Of a stretch of 64,000 bases of DNA, positions 1 to 11,851 are shown piece by piece. Positions within the stretch are counted from its first letter, which is position 1; every line of letters starts with the position of its first letter. A program made the position numbers and the translations under genes. The notes under the pieces are model-generated. The model was not told the origin of the DNA. It searched no databases and saw only the letters and a list, made by a program, of their open reading frames with translations. Source of the DNA: Calvatia gigantea (lineage: Eukaryota; Basidiomycota; Agaricomycetes; Agaricales; Lycoperdaceae); contig JACAAK010000013.1 in NCBI GenBank assembly GCA_025093985.1, forward strand, positions 868,001 through 932,000, given 5' to 3'.

Positions 1-1249
1 GATGAAAGATCTTTTCATCGCACCTAGGTTACTCTTACCTCCTACCTGCTGCATATTGCAATATTTCTTCCCTTTGTAGGGAACGTAAGGAAATGTAAGA
101 CGTTTGGCTCTCCTCTTGCCCTATTCTTAGCTTTACGTGATATATCAGTCCCTGCTGGAATCGCCACCTTTGGATTGAGCCGCGCTGGGCGACGAGAGTC
201 ACGAGTAGTCGTACAGCAGGTTGGAGATTTCCCTGTAAGTCGGACAATTCATTACCGATTTTGTCTTGACTACGCTCTATCGTGTCGCTCCCAGGCAGTG
301 AAGTAATTCCTGACACCAAAAGCCATAGATTCATTTTGAGTTGGGGTGTAATACTACCAGGGACGCCTTATTTTTGGGGTTGGTGAGAAAGATGACCACA
401 ACAGCTATCTCATTGACTCAAAGTTCAGCTCCTAGGTTTCAACGTATACCGGCCTTGTCCAAAATCCTCATGTTGTCTCGTGTTGGTTTGGCTGTATGCT
501 TTGTCCTTACTAATTTGAGAATTTGTGTTTGTTCTATGTCATATCTTACGATATTATTATATCCCTGTGGGAAGCAAGGATCAGCTGTTGACACGGAGGC
601 GAGCCTTCCCTCGCTCGTTATCTGAGCTATGAAACCAACCGTCGCTCTGCAAGATGTTGGGACCTTGACCAAATACCCGTTACACTCAAAATGGAACCTC
701 AGCACAAAGGACGGTGCTGCCCGTCCCCTATCACTAGATTCTGAGGCACTTATTTCTGAAATTGTTTTCTTGTCTCAGCTGCCCCAATTCCGCAAATGAT
801 CGTTGGACACTGGCAAAGGCGCGGTACCAGCACACATTGTGTTTGGAGACGTAATGAATGCGGTGAGGTGCAAATTTGAGGAGGTCAATCAGACCTTCTT
901 CTTAAGAGCGGCCTTGTCCGACGCTCCCTTTATCGTGGTCTCCTCGTGCCTCAATGCATCCGAACGGAATATGTCACAATAAATTGGTAAAGTAAGCACT
1001 AAACACCTTTCCTCTTCCTCCAGAGGAAAGGCGCCAGATCAGGCAGGAATAAGATACGAATCAACGCCGCAGGGTCATCTTTATTCATTTCTGCGCTCGT
1101 GTATTGGCGTTGATCGTTACCACATAAATAGCCAAGAAGTTCTGAGGTAGGTGTTGGGCATATTGTCATATAACCGGTTTTTTGACAATTTCTATAATCT
1201 CCGAGAAAAAAAGGTTGAAATGATCATACGTACCCACATCAGGACGGGT
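1..1249. other. No supported gene
   Basis: Only short open frames occur here, the longest about 99 codons on the minus strand near 35-334. None resembles a family I know, and no convincing intron-linked exon chain is visible. The stretch may be intergenic or hold a decayed gene. Confidence 0.4.
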
Positions 1250-2353
1250 CTAGCACGGTGAATATTCAGGTGGTGGAGGCGAAGAGATACCCTGTCCAGC
1301 AGAAGTGCTCGAACATCTCCTGGAAGGTGGATCGTGCCCGTTCGCCCGCGTTGCAACAGGGTAGGTACTCCCCAGAGGCAGACAACAGGACGAGGGGCTA
1401 TACGTATAGCCCTGACAAATTCGAAACGAGGTAGGGAAACGGACTAAAGAGGGCGGCCGAATGGTGGTGTGAGAGGAGGAGGAGGAGGGGGGGGCGGCCT
1501 GTGATCTGGCGCACCCGTCCAAGGAATTGCAACTTGACTTGGACTTCAGGCTCCCTGAAGAAGAGTCTGTGCCGGATGGTGAGGAGAGATGATGGAATGG
1601 GGTAATTGCCTGGGAAAGGTCTTTAGGGCGGGGGGGTGGACAGGAACATCTTCCAGAGGATGAACGATAAGATGATAAGGCAGGGAAGTCCAATCGCGAG
1701 GACCATACCGATGACTACGCCGAACTTTCCTCTCACTGAGGCATTGTCACAGGTGCACGAAGGTGGTGCGGTTGTGTCACTCATTCGCGAAAATGCGCCC
1801 ATAAGGGTGGTCTCAGCCTTCTCCGTCGGCGATGGAAAGACATGGAAACTGTGGCTGGTTGCGAGTATATGAGCCTGATTTGTTTGGTTTACAGCTTCAA
1901 TGATGTACAATCCCCTGCACTGGCAGGGTAGAATCCATGAGCGATCCGCATTACAGTAAAACCAAGGCTTACGGGTCAATCTCGATCGGGGGAATACGAA
2001 TATCTTTCGCATGAATATCGATGCCGGTACCTAACACCCTTTTGATTGAAGGGCAGCCTTGCTGGACAGGAGCGATCATTACTTTCATTGTGCTGTCAGT
2101 TCCCTTAGCATCGCAGCAACGTGAAATAGCGTCTTTGTTACCCACCCTTCTGTCAGTCCATCAAGGCGCCAACGAACGACGAAATGGGACCCGTTGATGA
2201 CATCCGATAGCGGTTCAAAATCGAGGAGTGTGGGATGCATATTGAGAGGAAGAGGTCGTTCGAACGGGAACACACTGGGGATCCAAGGACAAGGGATAGC
2301 GTGTTGGCATCGGAATCTGCAGTCTGTCGCGGTTTAAAGGCATAAAACCTCAA
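1250..2353 (-). pseudogene. Single-pass membrane protein with Ser/Pro-rich tail, frameshifted
   Basis: Read on the minus strand, exon-like segments at about 2273-2085 and 2012-1623 encode a probable extracellular domain (NGSHFVVRWRLDG, Cys-containing). One hydrophobic helix follows at about 1722-1650 (FGVVIGMVLAIGLPCLIILS), with basic and polar residues after it. Just after the helix the frame runs into a stop beside a seven-C run (seven G on the plus strand, 1630-1636). The adjacent frame then continues for about 125 codons as a Ser/Pro-rich cytoplasmic tail ending PPPPEYSPC. This layout of ectodomain, one helix and a disordered tail is common in basidiomycete surface proteins of unknown role. 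One indel in the C run would join helix and tail, so this is either a pseudogene or an assembly error. Exon borders upstream are not resolved. Confidence 0.5.
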
Positions 2354-2742
2354 CAGCAGGAATAAATTATGGGAGTTGCAATGCTGAAATCGGATGTCCT
2401 GCTATAACAGCTTATCAATATATCAATAGCAGGCCATTGGCACGTAAAGAGCATTCCGCTGTTTAGGATAAATTAGGCAGATTTTCAGTGGGCGCCCGCG
2501 GGGACTGCCGGCCCGTGCCGGGGGTAAACGGGTTGTGCGCTTAACAAACAAGAGACAGTTGGCGTCCCCTCCTGACGCCGAGCTGATGCAGTCGGTACTG
2601 TAGTACCAAGGGTGGGATCACACTACTGTTATGCAAGCATATGCATGTGTGTGTACCCCTATGTTGTGAAGGTGGAACGGTTAAGGAGGATGGGTCCCAG
2701 AGCCCGTGGGCACTGATGACGTAGGGTGTTTCGGCGGTCTAA
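2354..2742. other. Intergenic, with a GC-rich patch
   Basis: No coding signal. Positions about 2490-2535 are strikingly GC-rich (short CCGGC/GCCGG arms could pair) in otherwise average sequence. I cannot assign an RNA gene to it. Confidence 0.3.
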
Positions 2743-3261
2743 GTGGAGGTATCGTTTGTCAAGTCGGTCACTCACGCAACAGTATCCTCCATGCCCACCG
2801 CCCACAGACTCCTGAGTATCGTATCCTATGGCGAAAATATTGCGCCTTTATTGCCCTCTCCAACGTTCTCATACAACCTTCGCGACTTTCCTACTCCCCA
2901 CGAGATTCAAATTCGGCACAGAGCCGCCCATGACACTACGGGTGTCCAACAGTGGTTGTTATCCAATGAGGCCTTTCGGAGGAGAATTGATGATGCCCGA
3001 AAGGAGATCACATATTTCGCCAAGAGTTTTGATAAAGTTGGATCCCCACAAGAATGCGAAGTCACAGTCGGAGTTGGTTGTCAACTCGGTCGACATAGGA
3101 GCGTCACGTTCGCCAATGAATTGGCTCGACAGCTAGAGGAGGGTTTAAAGGGTCAACTGGATTGGCAGATCACAGTAGTCCATAGAGATCTTGACAAGAA
3201 GGCACCAAGGCGATCTAGATGTGAGTCTGGTTGCAGCACGGGAGGAATCGCAGTTCCCTAA
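2743..3261 (+). CDS. RapZ C-terminal-domain-like protein
   Basis: The frame encodes up to 172 residues; an internal Met (about 2791) may be the real start. The segment FSYNLRDFPTPHEIQ, then a TG-V-QWLL stretch, then VGVGCQLGRHRSVTFANELA and finally VVHRDLDKK follow the order of the C-terminal domain of the bacterial RapZ/YvcJ family. There the matching motif is a GxGCTGGxHRSV loop followed by HRD. Fungi carry stand-alone proteins with this domain, of unknown function; in bacteria the domain binds small RNA or an amino sugar. A good donor (gtgagt, about 3220) lies just before the stop, so a further 3' exon may replace the last 13 or so codons. The N-terminal P-loop kinase-like domain of bacterial RapZ is absent. 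Confidence 0.7.
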   Translation: MEVSFVKSVTHATVSSMPTAHRLLSIVSYGENIAPLLPSPTFSYNLRDFPTPHEIQIRHRAAHDTTGVQQWLLSNEAFRRRIDDARKEITYFAKSFDKVGSPQECEVTVGVGCQLGRHRSVTFANELARQLEEGLKGQLDWQITVVHRDLDKKAPRRSRCESGCSTGGIAVP

Positions 3262-3548
3262 TTAGATATCATTCTCTTCAGCTTGATCCCGACTACGAGG
3301 ACAGTTGTCATTTGCCTATCATTCTTCTTCAGGGTATGTATTCTGATCGCATTTTTCGCATGATTGCTACATATAAGTGTCTACATGTCCTCTTCCTGGA
3401 GGATAGGTATGATCAGGAAGGGCCGTATAAGGGTCATGGTAGGGCGGAAAACGACCCGGTGTTTCGGAAAGATGTTGTTCAGAGGTTTGGCTTCGCTCCC
3501 TACAATGAGTCAAAAATTTCAGCTATGAGTCATTGAACAGGAATCGAC
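3262..3548. other. Short intergenic region or 3' exon of the RapZ-like gene
   Basis: No independent gene is supported. A possible acceptor (cttcttcag, about 3333) could begin a last exon of the upstream gene, but the encoded peptide is not recognisable. Confidence 0.25.
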
Positions 3549-4940
3549 TCACGGAATTCGGACGGAATCCCCAAGGCATCGGATTATAGTTTCAAGGTTA
3601 AACAGCTGGAGGGATTCTGGAACATTCATGTACAATGCAGTCGTCAACACCACAACAAGGAGAGAAAGGATAATCGTGGTGATTAAGAAAGCTTCCGAGG
3701 CCGTCAAGGCAATTACTTCTTCTTGGAACGTTCCTAGAACAGGCATTGTAGCAAACGTGTTGGCGCCTGGATCGCCTGTAGCGGGAGAATATCCGTCGGA
3801 GAAGGCTTTGGAAGCCGAAAGAAGGAAGGTGTTGATGTTTCTAGCAATGCTGTTCAGGTCGAGGGGCGCATACGTGGCCGCCGGATCTGTTGAATTGAGT
3901 TGAAGGAACATCTGAGAGGAAAATTGATTCGCAGAAAGTGGCAGATGTTGCGTTGTTGTATCCGCTTGTTGCGTCGCAGCGAGCAGCCCCTGTGAAAAGA
4001 GGAAATTTGCGGCGGATTGTGGAACATTGCCGACTGACGGAAGCCCTTTCGGTTCGACGAATACCGACCCGTTGCGTAACAGGTGTACCTGACCGCCTGT
4101 AATCTGCATTTGCGGATCACAAATAAGCATACTGAGCAGGGGTGTGCTGAACTTCACAGGGAGGCGCGGAGCACCTTCCAAAATCCAACCAAAAATATGG
4201 TTCGGCTGCACGTCGAACCCATATAATGAGCTTCCAAACTGCTCCAACCCGGTTATCATATGAGCTCGTTGAAGAACTAGCGACTTCGATTGCTCCGGCG
4301 TTTGATTTGTGAGCGTCAATTTTCCCATGATCACCGGAACCTGGCGATTCCTTCGAACGGTTGCTAGACCGACCGCACCTGGCCCCACCTTGAGCAGGCC
4401 AAGTAGGGCGAGTGACGTCGTGAATGCAAGCTTGAAGCCCTTGGATGACTCGCCGCGAAAGAGGTGGCGAACGCGCGCCGAAGTACCAGAAGTGAGGATA
4501 GAAACTTGGTCTATACGATCGAGATCCTCTAAAGACGTTCGTTCTTGCGCCCACTGAAGGGACCACTCATGGCTGAACGTACAAAGAATGACGTGTTGTA
4601 ACGGAAGGACGGCGATAGTTTGCCAAAGGATGAACAATACAGTGAAAGCACCCTTCCCCTCATTGAGGCTGGCTGGGAACCCAATGACGATAGGTTTAGT
4701 GAGGGAGAGGGCGCCGAGGAGAATGAACCCGAGTTCAAGGAGAACGAATGACGAGATACGTGCTATGTAGTTGACGGTGGGTGTCGATGCGGAAGAAGGA
4801 AAAACTGTGAATCTTGAGAACTTCGGGATGGATGGTAGCTCCTTGTCGCCTCCTAGCAATGGGATCTCCTGCCTCCGCAGGGGGGTCATATCGAGGAAGC
4901 TGTGACCGACATCGCCTCCTTCTAGAGAATCTCGGGGCAT
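3549..4940 (-). CDS. Multi-pass membrane protein, intact member of a local three-gene family
   Basis: An uninterrupted 463-codon frame. The protein has a polar N-terminus of about 55 residues, two hydrophobic helices at about 60-80 (SSFVLLELGFILLGALSL) and 95-120, and a cytoplasmic-type loop with EWSLQWAQERTSLEDLDRID. A helix near 175-190 follows. Next comes a large domain with N-linked-type NxT/S sites and the motif LLSMLICDPQMQITGGQVHL at about 275-295, and a C-terminal helix near 420-440 (FLITTIILSLLVVVLTTALY). Two further copies lie at 11.85-13.67 and 13.75-15.4 kb with the same order of helices, the (L/V)CDPQ motif and a terminal helix. I do not recognise a named family; basidiomycete genomes hold many such proteins of unknown role. 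Only this copy is open throughout. The Met at 4940 is the first in frame. Confidence 0.8.
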   Translation of the reverse strand: MPRDSLEGGDVGHSFLDMTPLRRQEIPLLGGDKELPSIPKFSRFTVFPSSASTPTVNYIARISSFVLLELGFILLGALSLTKPIVIGFPASLNEGKGAFTVLFILWQTIAVLPLQHVILCTFSHEWSLQWAQERTSLEDLDRIDQVSILTSGTSARVRHLFRGESSKGFKLAFTTSLALLGLLKVGPGAVGLATVRRNRQVPVIMGKLTLTNQTPEQSKSLVLQRAHMITGLEQFGSSLYGFDVQPNHIFGWILEGAPRLPVKFSTPLLSMLICDPQMQITGGQVHLLRNGSVFVEPKGLPSVGNVPQSAANFLFSQGLLAATQQADTTTQHLPLSANQFSSQMFLQLNSTDPAATYAPLDLNSIARNINTFLLSASKAFSDGYSPATGDPGANTFATMPVLGTFQEEVIALTASEAFLITTIILSLLVVVLTTALYMNVPESLQLFNLETIIRCLGDSVRIP

Positions 4941-6298
4941 GGCAAACGGGCAAAGAAAACTCGACGGGTTAGTGACATATCCCCTGGTTTAAGTTTCTTC
5001 ACAACGCTGCGAAGAAGTCATGCCTCGGCGAACATGGAGCTCGAAAACTCGCATCAACAAACTAAAAGGCAGTGTTTAACAACATCAAGAAGAGAAGCAC
5101 AATATTCTTGCTTACTGGCAACAAATTGGAGCCCCGCAACATCAGAGAGTCGCATGGGATGACGGTTGTGACTTGGTGTGAATGACAGATGGCCGCTTTG
5201 AAAGTAAGGGGGTAGGGACTCGTGGAACAAGCACAGGAATGCAGTGTGTTTGTGGTAAAATAATTATACTATCGACTGCCTTTGGTTCGGATAGTTAATC
5301 AGTCACAACCTCCCAGCCACGTTTGGAACTCAGGGAGAAGAAGAACTTGGAGTGGATTGGGACCAAATGAATACCGTGATCTCATCAAAAATATTTTAAG
5401 TTCCGGCGCGGCACTCTCGGCTAGCGTCACTCATATGGTCGCTTTGTTCAAGTGCTTCATCTTTTTCTGATGAGAGTGCGCGTTTGCAATACATGGAATG
5501 TGTACCAGACATGGCACATAAACATAAAACTTGAGGACCGTCAGTGAATGTGGAGCGAAATGCAGATGTTTGTCCAAACCGCGGGCTTATCCGAACCGCT
5601 GGGCAGTCGATAATATTGGAAATGGGGCGTAAGAAAGCGTTTCTGGGCGTGGTTAATTAGAGGCAAGCCGGGATATAGTTTCTCACGTAACGGGGACCTC
5701 TCCGGAATCTATTACCGGAACCGGAGGCGATTAGAAGCCACCGTGCACAAGCCTGCCAAATAGATGTACCAACGACATCAGATTTCTTGGGCTGTGGAAT
5801 TTTTAACCATTGTGGCAAAAAATTTTGGACTTCGGTCGTGTGCTCTGAGCCTATGTATCGCCAAGGACATAATAATTATTGGCTTAACATCGCACACCTT
5901 GAGGATTTTTAAAAGGCGATATTGACTCCCCTTCAGGGCCCGGGGATTAGGAAAGGCCCATACTTAGGAAACGATCTCCTGTGGAATGGCTTCACTCTTC
6001 CCGAAGGGACAATGTGTGGCCGCTTCGGTGTCCTACTTGGTCAACTCAAGCTGGAGCATAGCCCGGCAACTCAAAGCGTCTTCCCTGCATTAGGAATATT
6101 CGGGGTGGTCAACACTTCGTGCGAAAGAAAGCTACACCCCTTCCTGGGTTTCCCCCCCGCCTCTCTCGTTTAATATCTTGCTACACCTCTGGGAGCATTT
6201 TAAACACTTTAAATCTTCACAATGGCGGCAACCTCGGATTTTCCTTTGGCACAATTTGGTTTGTCTTCTTCCTTTCTTGAGCACGGACGCTGATTCTT
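4941..6298. other. Intergenic, no gene recognised
   Basis: Short open frames only. The last 100 bp before 6299 probably include the start exon of the SAT4-like gene, but two stops between the best ATG (6222) and the first recognisable helix mean the splice cannot be fixed by eye. Confidence 0.35.
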
Positions 6299-7328
6299 TG
6301 GCAAGTTATTTCTATTGTGGTCGCTATTTTGGTGACAGGTTGTACGGCTGCCCGCCTCCTGGTAGAGAGAAAGAAAGGAGTAAAGTGGTGTCATGATAAT
6401 GTGAGTTAGGTGCGGGTACCTTCGTAGTAACCTCTGACTTCGTGTTGCAGAACCTTGTCCTCGCAGCACTATTGTGCCAGATTGGTGACTTGGTCCTATC
6501 TATCGAGGGCTTCGCGTCGAGACGTCAGCCACTGCCACTCCCTGCTTCCTCACAGAAATACTCAAGTATTTTAGGTACAAACGTCAAGACATACTACCTC
6601 TCAATTGCGGTGACCTTGGCTGAGCTCTGGTCGGTGTATAAATATTCTCAAATCGTGTACCTTCCTGAGCTCCTCCAGGCTGTCACGGCTATCACACATA
6701 TGGACCTTACGGACGGGGTACGCATGGAAGGCATGGTAGCTTTGCCGCGTTCTTCTTCATTCTTTGGGATCGCCCTTACCAGCCAAGTTTTCTGGATTTG
6801 CGAACAACCGCCGGTCATCTTGTGGAAGTCGATATGCCCGCTGCAGTGTCCGCTGGGAATAACAACGGCGCTTACCCAAGGTCTTTGTGAGTCTCCATAC
6901 TCCTATATCTCATTCGACTAAGGCAGCCCAGTGAATGTCCTAGCCGAGGTAGTTTTGATCTATTTCTCCTTGAAAGTGTTACAGGAGTTTTCAATGCAAA
7001 CCCGGGAGCGGCGGCGCATGAAGATAGTCGCGCTTACTCCAACCTTTACTGCTGCCCTCTCAGTAGCTCACGGCGTTTCTATTGTCATTAAAGGCGGACA
7101 CTACGAGAGGATTCTTGCCCATCTTCTGGTGTGTTTCTATGTCGTCCTGAATTGGCGTTGTCGTTCACCCGTCCTTGTTAGTCTGGGACTGCTATAATCG
7201 TCTGCAACAGCCAAGTCCTCGTTCCCTGGCTGCTCAAAATCCGCTCCCCCTATGAATTGACAGAGCCTCGTTTGGCGAGACGGCGGGTCGGAAGAGTCGA
7301 TACCGAGCTCGAGAGAATTTCTCAATAA
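6299..7328 (+). CDS. SAT4/rhodopsin-like seven-helix membrane protein, copy 1
   Basis: Exons joined by short introns encode helix 1-loop text (SIVVAILVTGCTAARLLVER, then KGVKWCHDN). An intron at about 6402-6449 follows, then NLVLAALLCQIGDLVLSIEG. The pattern of a first helix ending in R-L, a basic W-D loop and a second helix is typical of fungal SAT4/Pth11-like integral membrane proteins of the rhodopsin superfamily. The last helix is GTAIIVCNSQVLVPWLL, entered through an intron ending at 7187 (ttag), followed by a basic tail stopping at 7328. The same intron position and helix-7 text recur in the gene at 9.4 kb, so the two are paralogues. Middle exons are hard to place and may contain lesions, and the 5' end is unresolved. 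These proteins are usually of unknown ligand. Confidence 0.5.
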
Positions 7329-9372
7329 CAAGAGAGTGCTTATTCTGGACTTAAGGAAGAGGTTGAATTGGAATAAAGTTGCATTATACGGATCGGGTAG
7401 ACGCTGTTTAATTGATTGCACCACAAAAATGGATTAACTACCGGGTTTTTGAGGTGCTGGAAATTTACATGAACTGGGAGCGACAATTCTCGTGACATGA
7501 GCCACATCCTAATAGGCCCGTTCTTGCCCGCGGACGACGACCAAATTTAGGTGTTGTAGTGTTATCGCCGCGGGTGTCGCTGGACAAGGGACCAAGATGG
7601 GGTGGTCAAGTCGGGACTGCAAGGAGCTTGGAGTAGACACCAAAAACAAGTATGTGAACATAGCCACTCACCAGCTTTTCGGGGGTAGGAAATCATGGGT
7701 TTGGATGGCTCTACTGGGATGGTATTTCTGTGAGAAGGCACATCACCGTCACGAGAGAGTTCAGAGGCCCAGAGCGGCGGTGTTCCTGAGGTATGGTCGG
7801 GTAGGACAGGAGGGTATTTAGTCGCAAGCTGGAGGACACTGGAGGCATAGCTTTGGCAGGGGGTAAAAGCTTGCGTGACCGTGAGCTAGACGTTGGAGAG
7901 ACGAACAGCTAGGGCGAGATGAGGATTTTCTACCAGGGTGGTTATAGCCATGCTCGCGCGGCAATTTGCTGAGGGTGGTCGTTGAATAGGATTGCTTGGA
8001 GCCTGCTTGACCCGTAAGGTGGCTATGCTTTGTTCGACGTTGGACAAGAAAAATGGCCCCGTGCACAGAGTATCAATATAAGGAGTGGCCCACAAACAGG
8101 CGTAGGATATCGGAACAGATCTGGCAAGTCATAGACGTAACCCTGTACCCTAGAGTTCACTGGGTGGTCGCGTAGCATTTTTGGGAAGGAAATGGAGCGT
8201 GGGGATTACCACACCTCAGACTTTCGGGAAAATAAGTCTTTCCACGGGCGACAATTATTCTCCCCTCGCAATGAGTATGGCGTTGGTCAACTTGTGTGCA
8301 ATTCACCTCATAAACGACCTGTGTCCACAGAGATGACGCAGATTTCTTGTACAGATTCCTAGCATTGGTTCTTCTTTCGATGGTGCCGGCTGCCGCGGAT
8401 CGTATCCTTGATCCACACTAATAAGGCGACGGCGGCGGGAACAGATCTTGATCTCGATTCACTGGTTAAGCCTGAAAACCCGCCTAGCATTCTAGACTTC
8501 ATTGATGCGGCTACTGCCAGGTCACCGTATTGTTTATTTATTTGAACAATATCACCGCCTTCGCAATCCAGGCCCACAAAAACCATGCCGGAAATAATAA
8601 CGTCAGTGCCAATGTCATTGTATATGCTCATCACCGTCGGAGCTCATCCACTTTGTAATTATGCCAGGAGAGGTGCCGCAGTAACAGTAGGGTCCCCTCT
8701 AGGCCGAGAGGAAATATAGCAAGTGTTCCACTTCCTTTAACGTGTTTCATTTTTTGTCTTGGAGAGCGCGATTATGTGCACTGTATGACCCACCAACTAT
8801 CGTCTCAGCTTTTATAATATTCCAGCTGCCGTTCATGTCCTGAGAATATCGTCAAGTGTTAATAACTCAGCGTTTAGGCGCTCGGCGTTTAGACGCACGC
8901 CGAACACACCATTCCTTTTAAGGTGTCTTTCGCTACCATTTTCATTGGTGGCAACCATGTACCCTGATATTATGGTAGTGGTGTCTGGACTATGTGATGC
9001 AAGGGAACTCATTGTTTGAGTTTCGGTTTGGGCCTGATATGGTGAGTCGCCCTCTTTATATGACCTGGACGTGATAATGTTCACAGGTGCTGCTGTTCAC
9101 TATTTAGATATGAGCGACAGCTTCTGAGCAGTGGCAACAGTAAGTGCCCATACATATCGCCGCGGTGCAGTTCGCGCTGGGAGGTTTGTTTGCAGGGCAA
9201 TATCTACGGGTCATCAATTCATAATATTTCCCTGTTCGCACAAACCGTAGTTATTGTAACCGGGACTGAAATGTCTAACGCAATAAAGCGTGTCTGGAAG
9301 ACAGGGACGAGTGCAGTTTGGTGTCTGTCGGTTCAAAATATCTCCGTGGCTTGCGAGTCCGCTTGACTTGGG
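7329..9372. other. About 2 kb without a recognisable gene
   Basis: Several 60-90-codon frames on both strands (for example minus 8634-8359 and 9084-8833) show no family I know and no consistent exon chain. This could be intergenic or hold an unrecognised short gene on the minus strand. Confidence 0.3.
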
Positions 9373-9378
9373 TATAAA
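9373..9378 (+). promoter_or_regulatory. TATA box of SAT4-like copy 2
   Basis: TATAAA lies 42 bp upstream of the ATG at 9420, in the context gggtataaatgg. The spacing suits a fungal core promoter with a short 5' leader. Confidence 0.5.
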
Positions 9379-9419
9379 TGGAGCGATGGAGGAGAACCAT
9401 TGGAAACCAAACTTTTGTC

Positions 9420-10754
9420 ATGGATTTTAAATCTATGGTGCTAGCCCGTGGTAAGTTCGCTGCTCGTTCCCCCCGGTATAGTACTAAACGTTACACGATC
9501 CCTTAGATCTCTCGATCGCCCTCGTTTTTATTTCAGCTCTGTCGACAGGCTTCCGGTTGCACGTCCGGATCTCCTCTTATTCTTCTCCTCTGGAAAGCTT
9601 TTGGAAGGTACCCCAGCTTATTTCTGACGTGAGTCTGACTATCTTTAAATTCGGTACCTGCCAACCTGAATTTTCCAAAATAAGAGCCTCGTTGTCCTCG
9701 CTACTTTGGTTTATGTTTCAATTGGGATCACTTACGCTGTTCTCGTTGCCGTGCTGAAGTCAGGTGAGTATCTCTGCTTAATTGAAATCCTTTGCGATTC
9801 AAATTTCATTCTAGGCCGCTCAAAAGTCGACCTCCTCGTGAGCATGAATTACAGTCAAATTATTGGTACATACGCAATCACATGGTAAGCCGTTAATGTT
9901 CGTCTACTGACCAAAGCTGATTCGGCGAACCCTGTAGGGGTACTCGGGTATCGTTGGCAATGCTCCTGTTTTTCCTCACGTTCCGCCAACGTTTCGAAGT
10001 ACGATCCACGCTGTTTCGATGGCTTTCCTTTGCGAGTATCGTGACTGTGGCCTGTGCTTGTGGTATTGGATTGGCCATCCAAACCATCAAGATTTGCGAG
10101 GAACATCCCCAGTGGAAGGATCTACCTGTTCCTCGGTGTACACCTGGGACATATGTTGGTGTCTCTCACTTGGTCTGTGAGTGTTTTCTGTTTGTTTGAC
10201 TGGCTCCCAGGATTGAATTTTATAATAGTATACACCATATTCGATTCTTGGTTACTGGGGAACACAATTCAAGCTCTAGATTTTGGCAGGAGAAACCCAG
10301 GCTACAAGTGGCGTGTCCTCTGTGCGTCACTTGGGTCGTTCCTGTTGTTAACTGTTCCATCCATCATCCGTGCGGCTTTCATCCTGACAGGGAATAGTAC
10401 GGGTTACTTGATCATGAGTGTTGCTGAGGTTCGTCATCATGATGAATTCCTTGAATGCGTCTCACATGGCTTTTCTGTTAGTCTGGTATTGCTGTGATTG
10501 CAGCGAACACGCCTGTCCTATTCCCAATCATACTCAACACTGTACGTAGGCCCCGCTGGCGCAGAGGAAGATCTCGCTCTCCGTCTCCCATCATATTTAG
10601 AAGGCCAAATGGAGGCTCTGGCGAGGCAACCAGGCAAAACTCAGTAGACAATAAGGATAATATGATTAGCGATATTTCACTTTCAACACTTTCCATCGTC
10701 GTTCCGCCCTCTCCAGAATCACAACCCGGCTCCACTAGCTCCCTTATCCCTTAA
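9420..10754 (+). CDS. SAT4/rhodopsin-like seven-helix membrane protein, copy 2
   Basis: The start exon MDFKSMVLAR ends at a strong donor (gtaagt, 9451). The next exon begins after tttcag (9536) with ALSTGFRLHVRI, the helix-1 exit of SAT4-like proteins. Later exons give an extracellular segment with W-K-x-L-P-x-P-R-C near 10115-10140, helices FIIVYTIFDSWLLG and LCASLGSFLLLTVP, and helix 7 after an intron ending at 10481: SGIAVIAANTPVLFPIIL. The tail is Arg/Ser-rich and ends with a Ser-rich segment at 10754. A neighbouring open stretch (10755-11021) could be an alternative 3' exon. Exon borders between 9600 and 10050 are provisional. It is paralogous to the gene at 6.3 kb. No ligand or pathway is implied by the context. 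Confidence 0.55.
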
Positions 10755-11779
10755 TTGTTAGGTAAAATCACTACAGGAACGGACAATAATGAAATGACAA
10801 CAAGCGTTCTATTTACAAACAACGGTGCGAGTACGGTCGCGCCTGTCGATTGTGCGGATCCGGAGACAAGTGCTGTTAGCAGATTGGAAGCCTCGGTTCC
10901 GACGGAAGTCAAGGATCGGTACCGACGCAACACCATACCACCCACTGGACTTCCTCATAACATCACCCGGGACTTTAGTTCTCATGTAGATACCACGCAG
11001 CAGAGGGGGGTAGTTACTTAGCTAGCTAGTCTACATCCACCACATGTTAACAGTAAGTTTGCTTGTTGCGGGATAGAAATACAGAGTTTATCGTCATCAT
11101 CAACGGAAGTCACGGGACCCGCATCGGAAGCATCGGAACGGAGAGCAGGCCAATGATTCCTTAGTTCAGCAGTGGGGGGCGGGCTTAACTACATACAAGG
11201 ACCCTTGGGGAGCAGAGAGACAGAGAGATCAGAGTTTAGTACGGTTAATTGGACAGATGACAGGTAGGGAGTGTGTGTGGAGGTTGAGAGAGGCTTTAAA
11301 GTGAAATAACCCGTATTCATGTTTCAGCAATGAATTTATCCTACCACTGTAGGCTCGTGCGCTACCTACCGCTATCGAAGGAAAATAGAAGCGGTGAATG
11401 TACGCCAAAGTGTATTAAAAGAAAAGGTGGTGGTGGTGGTGTTGGTATAATTTAGAGATGAAACCGGAGGGGTTGTTGGGCCACCACGAAACAAAAATAA
11501 GCGTGAGCCTGCCGAACGGTAAAATAGTGGTTGTTGAGATTTTGGTTGCCATTTCACGACCAACGATCTCACAACTGTGACTCATTTTCCGCTCCGGGAT
11601 CCCCTCGCGTTTGCTTCCAACGACCAATCAGATCGCTATCAGTTCCTGAGAGTCCTCAGCAATGCTTTGGCCAATGGACGATGTCCACTCCCTACTTCTT
11701 CCAGGCACTGTTTCTTGGCGGGATCATCTGAGTATAACCATCTTATATTCCCACCTCCTGCGACTTGCCTTCATAAAAT
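10755..11779. other. Intergenic, no gene recognised
   Basis: Contains an open stretch of 88 codons at 10755-11021, rich in Thr/Ser/Asp, that may be a spliced tail of the SAT4-like gene. It also holds a short GGT-repeat at about 11425-11445. Nothing else is supported. Confidence 0.35.
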
Positions 11780-11851
11780 ATGGTTGACCTAGCGATTGGG
11801 AACTTGATACGACTTACTCCTCATGAAACTCTGCTAGGGTTCTCGGCAATT

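Noticed and set aside
2481..2540. Structured RNA or rRNA fragment
   Set aside because: High GC alone; no recognisable rRNA or tRNA core was found and the potential stem is short.
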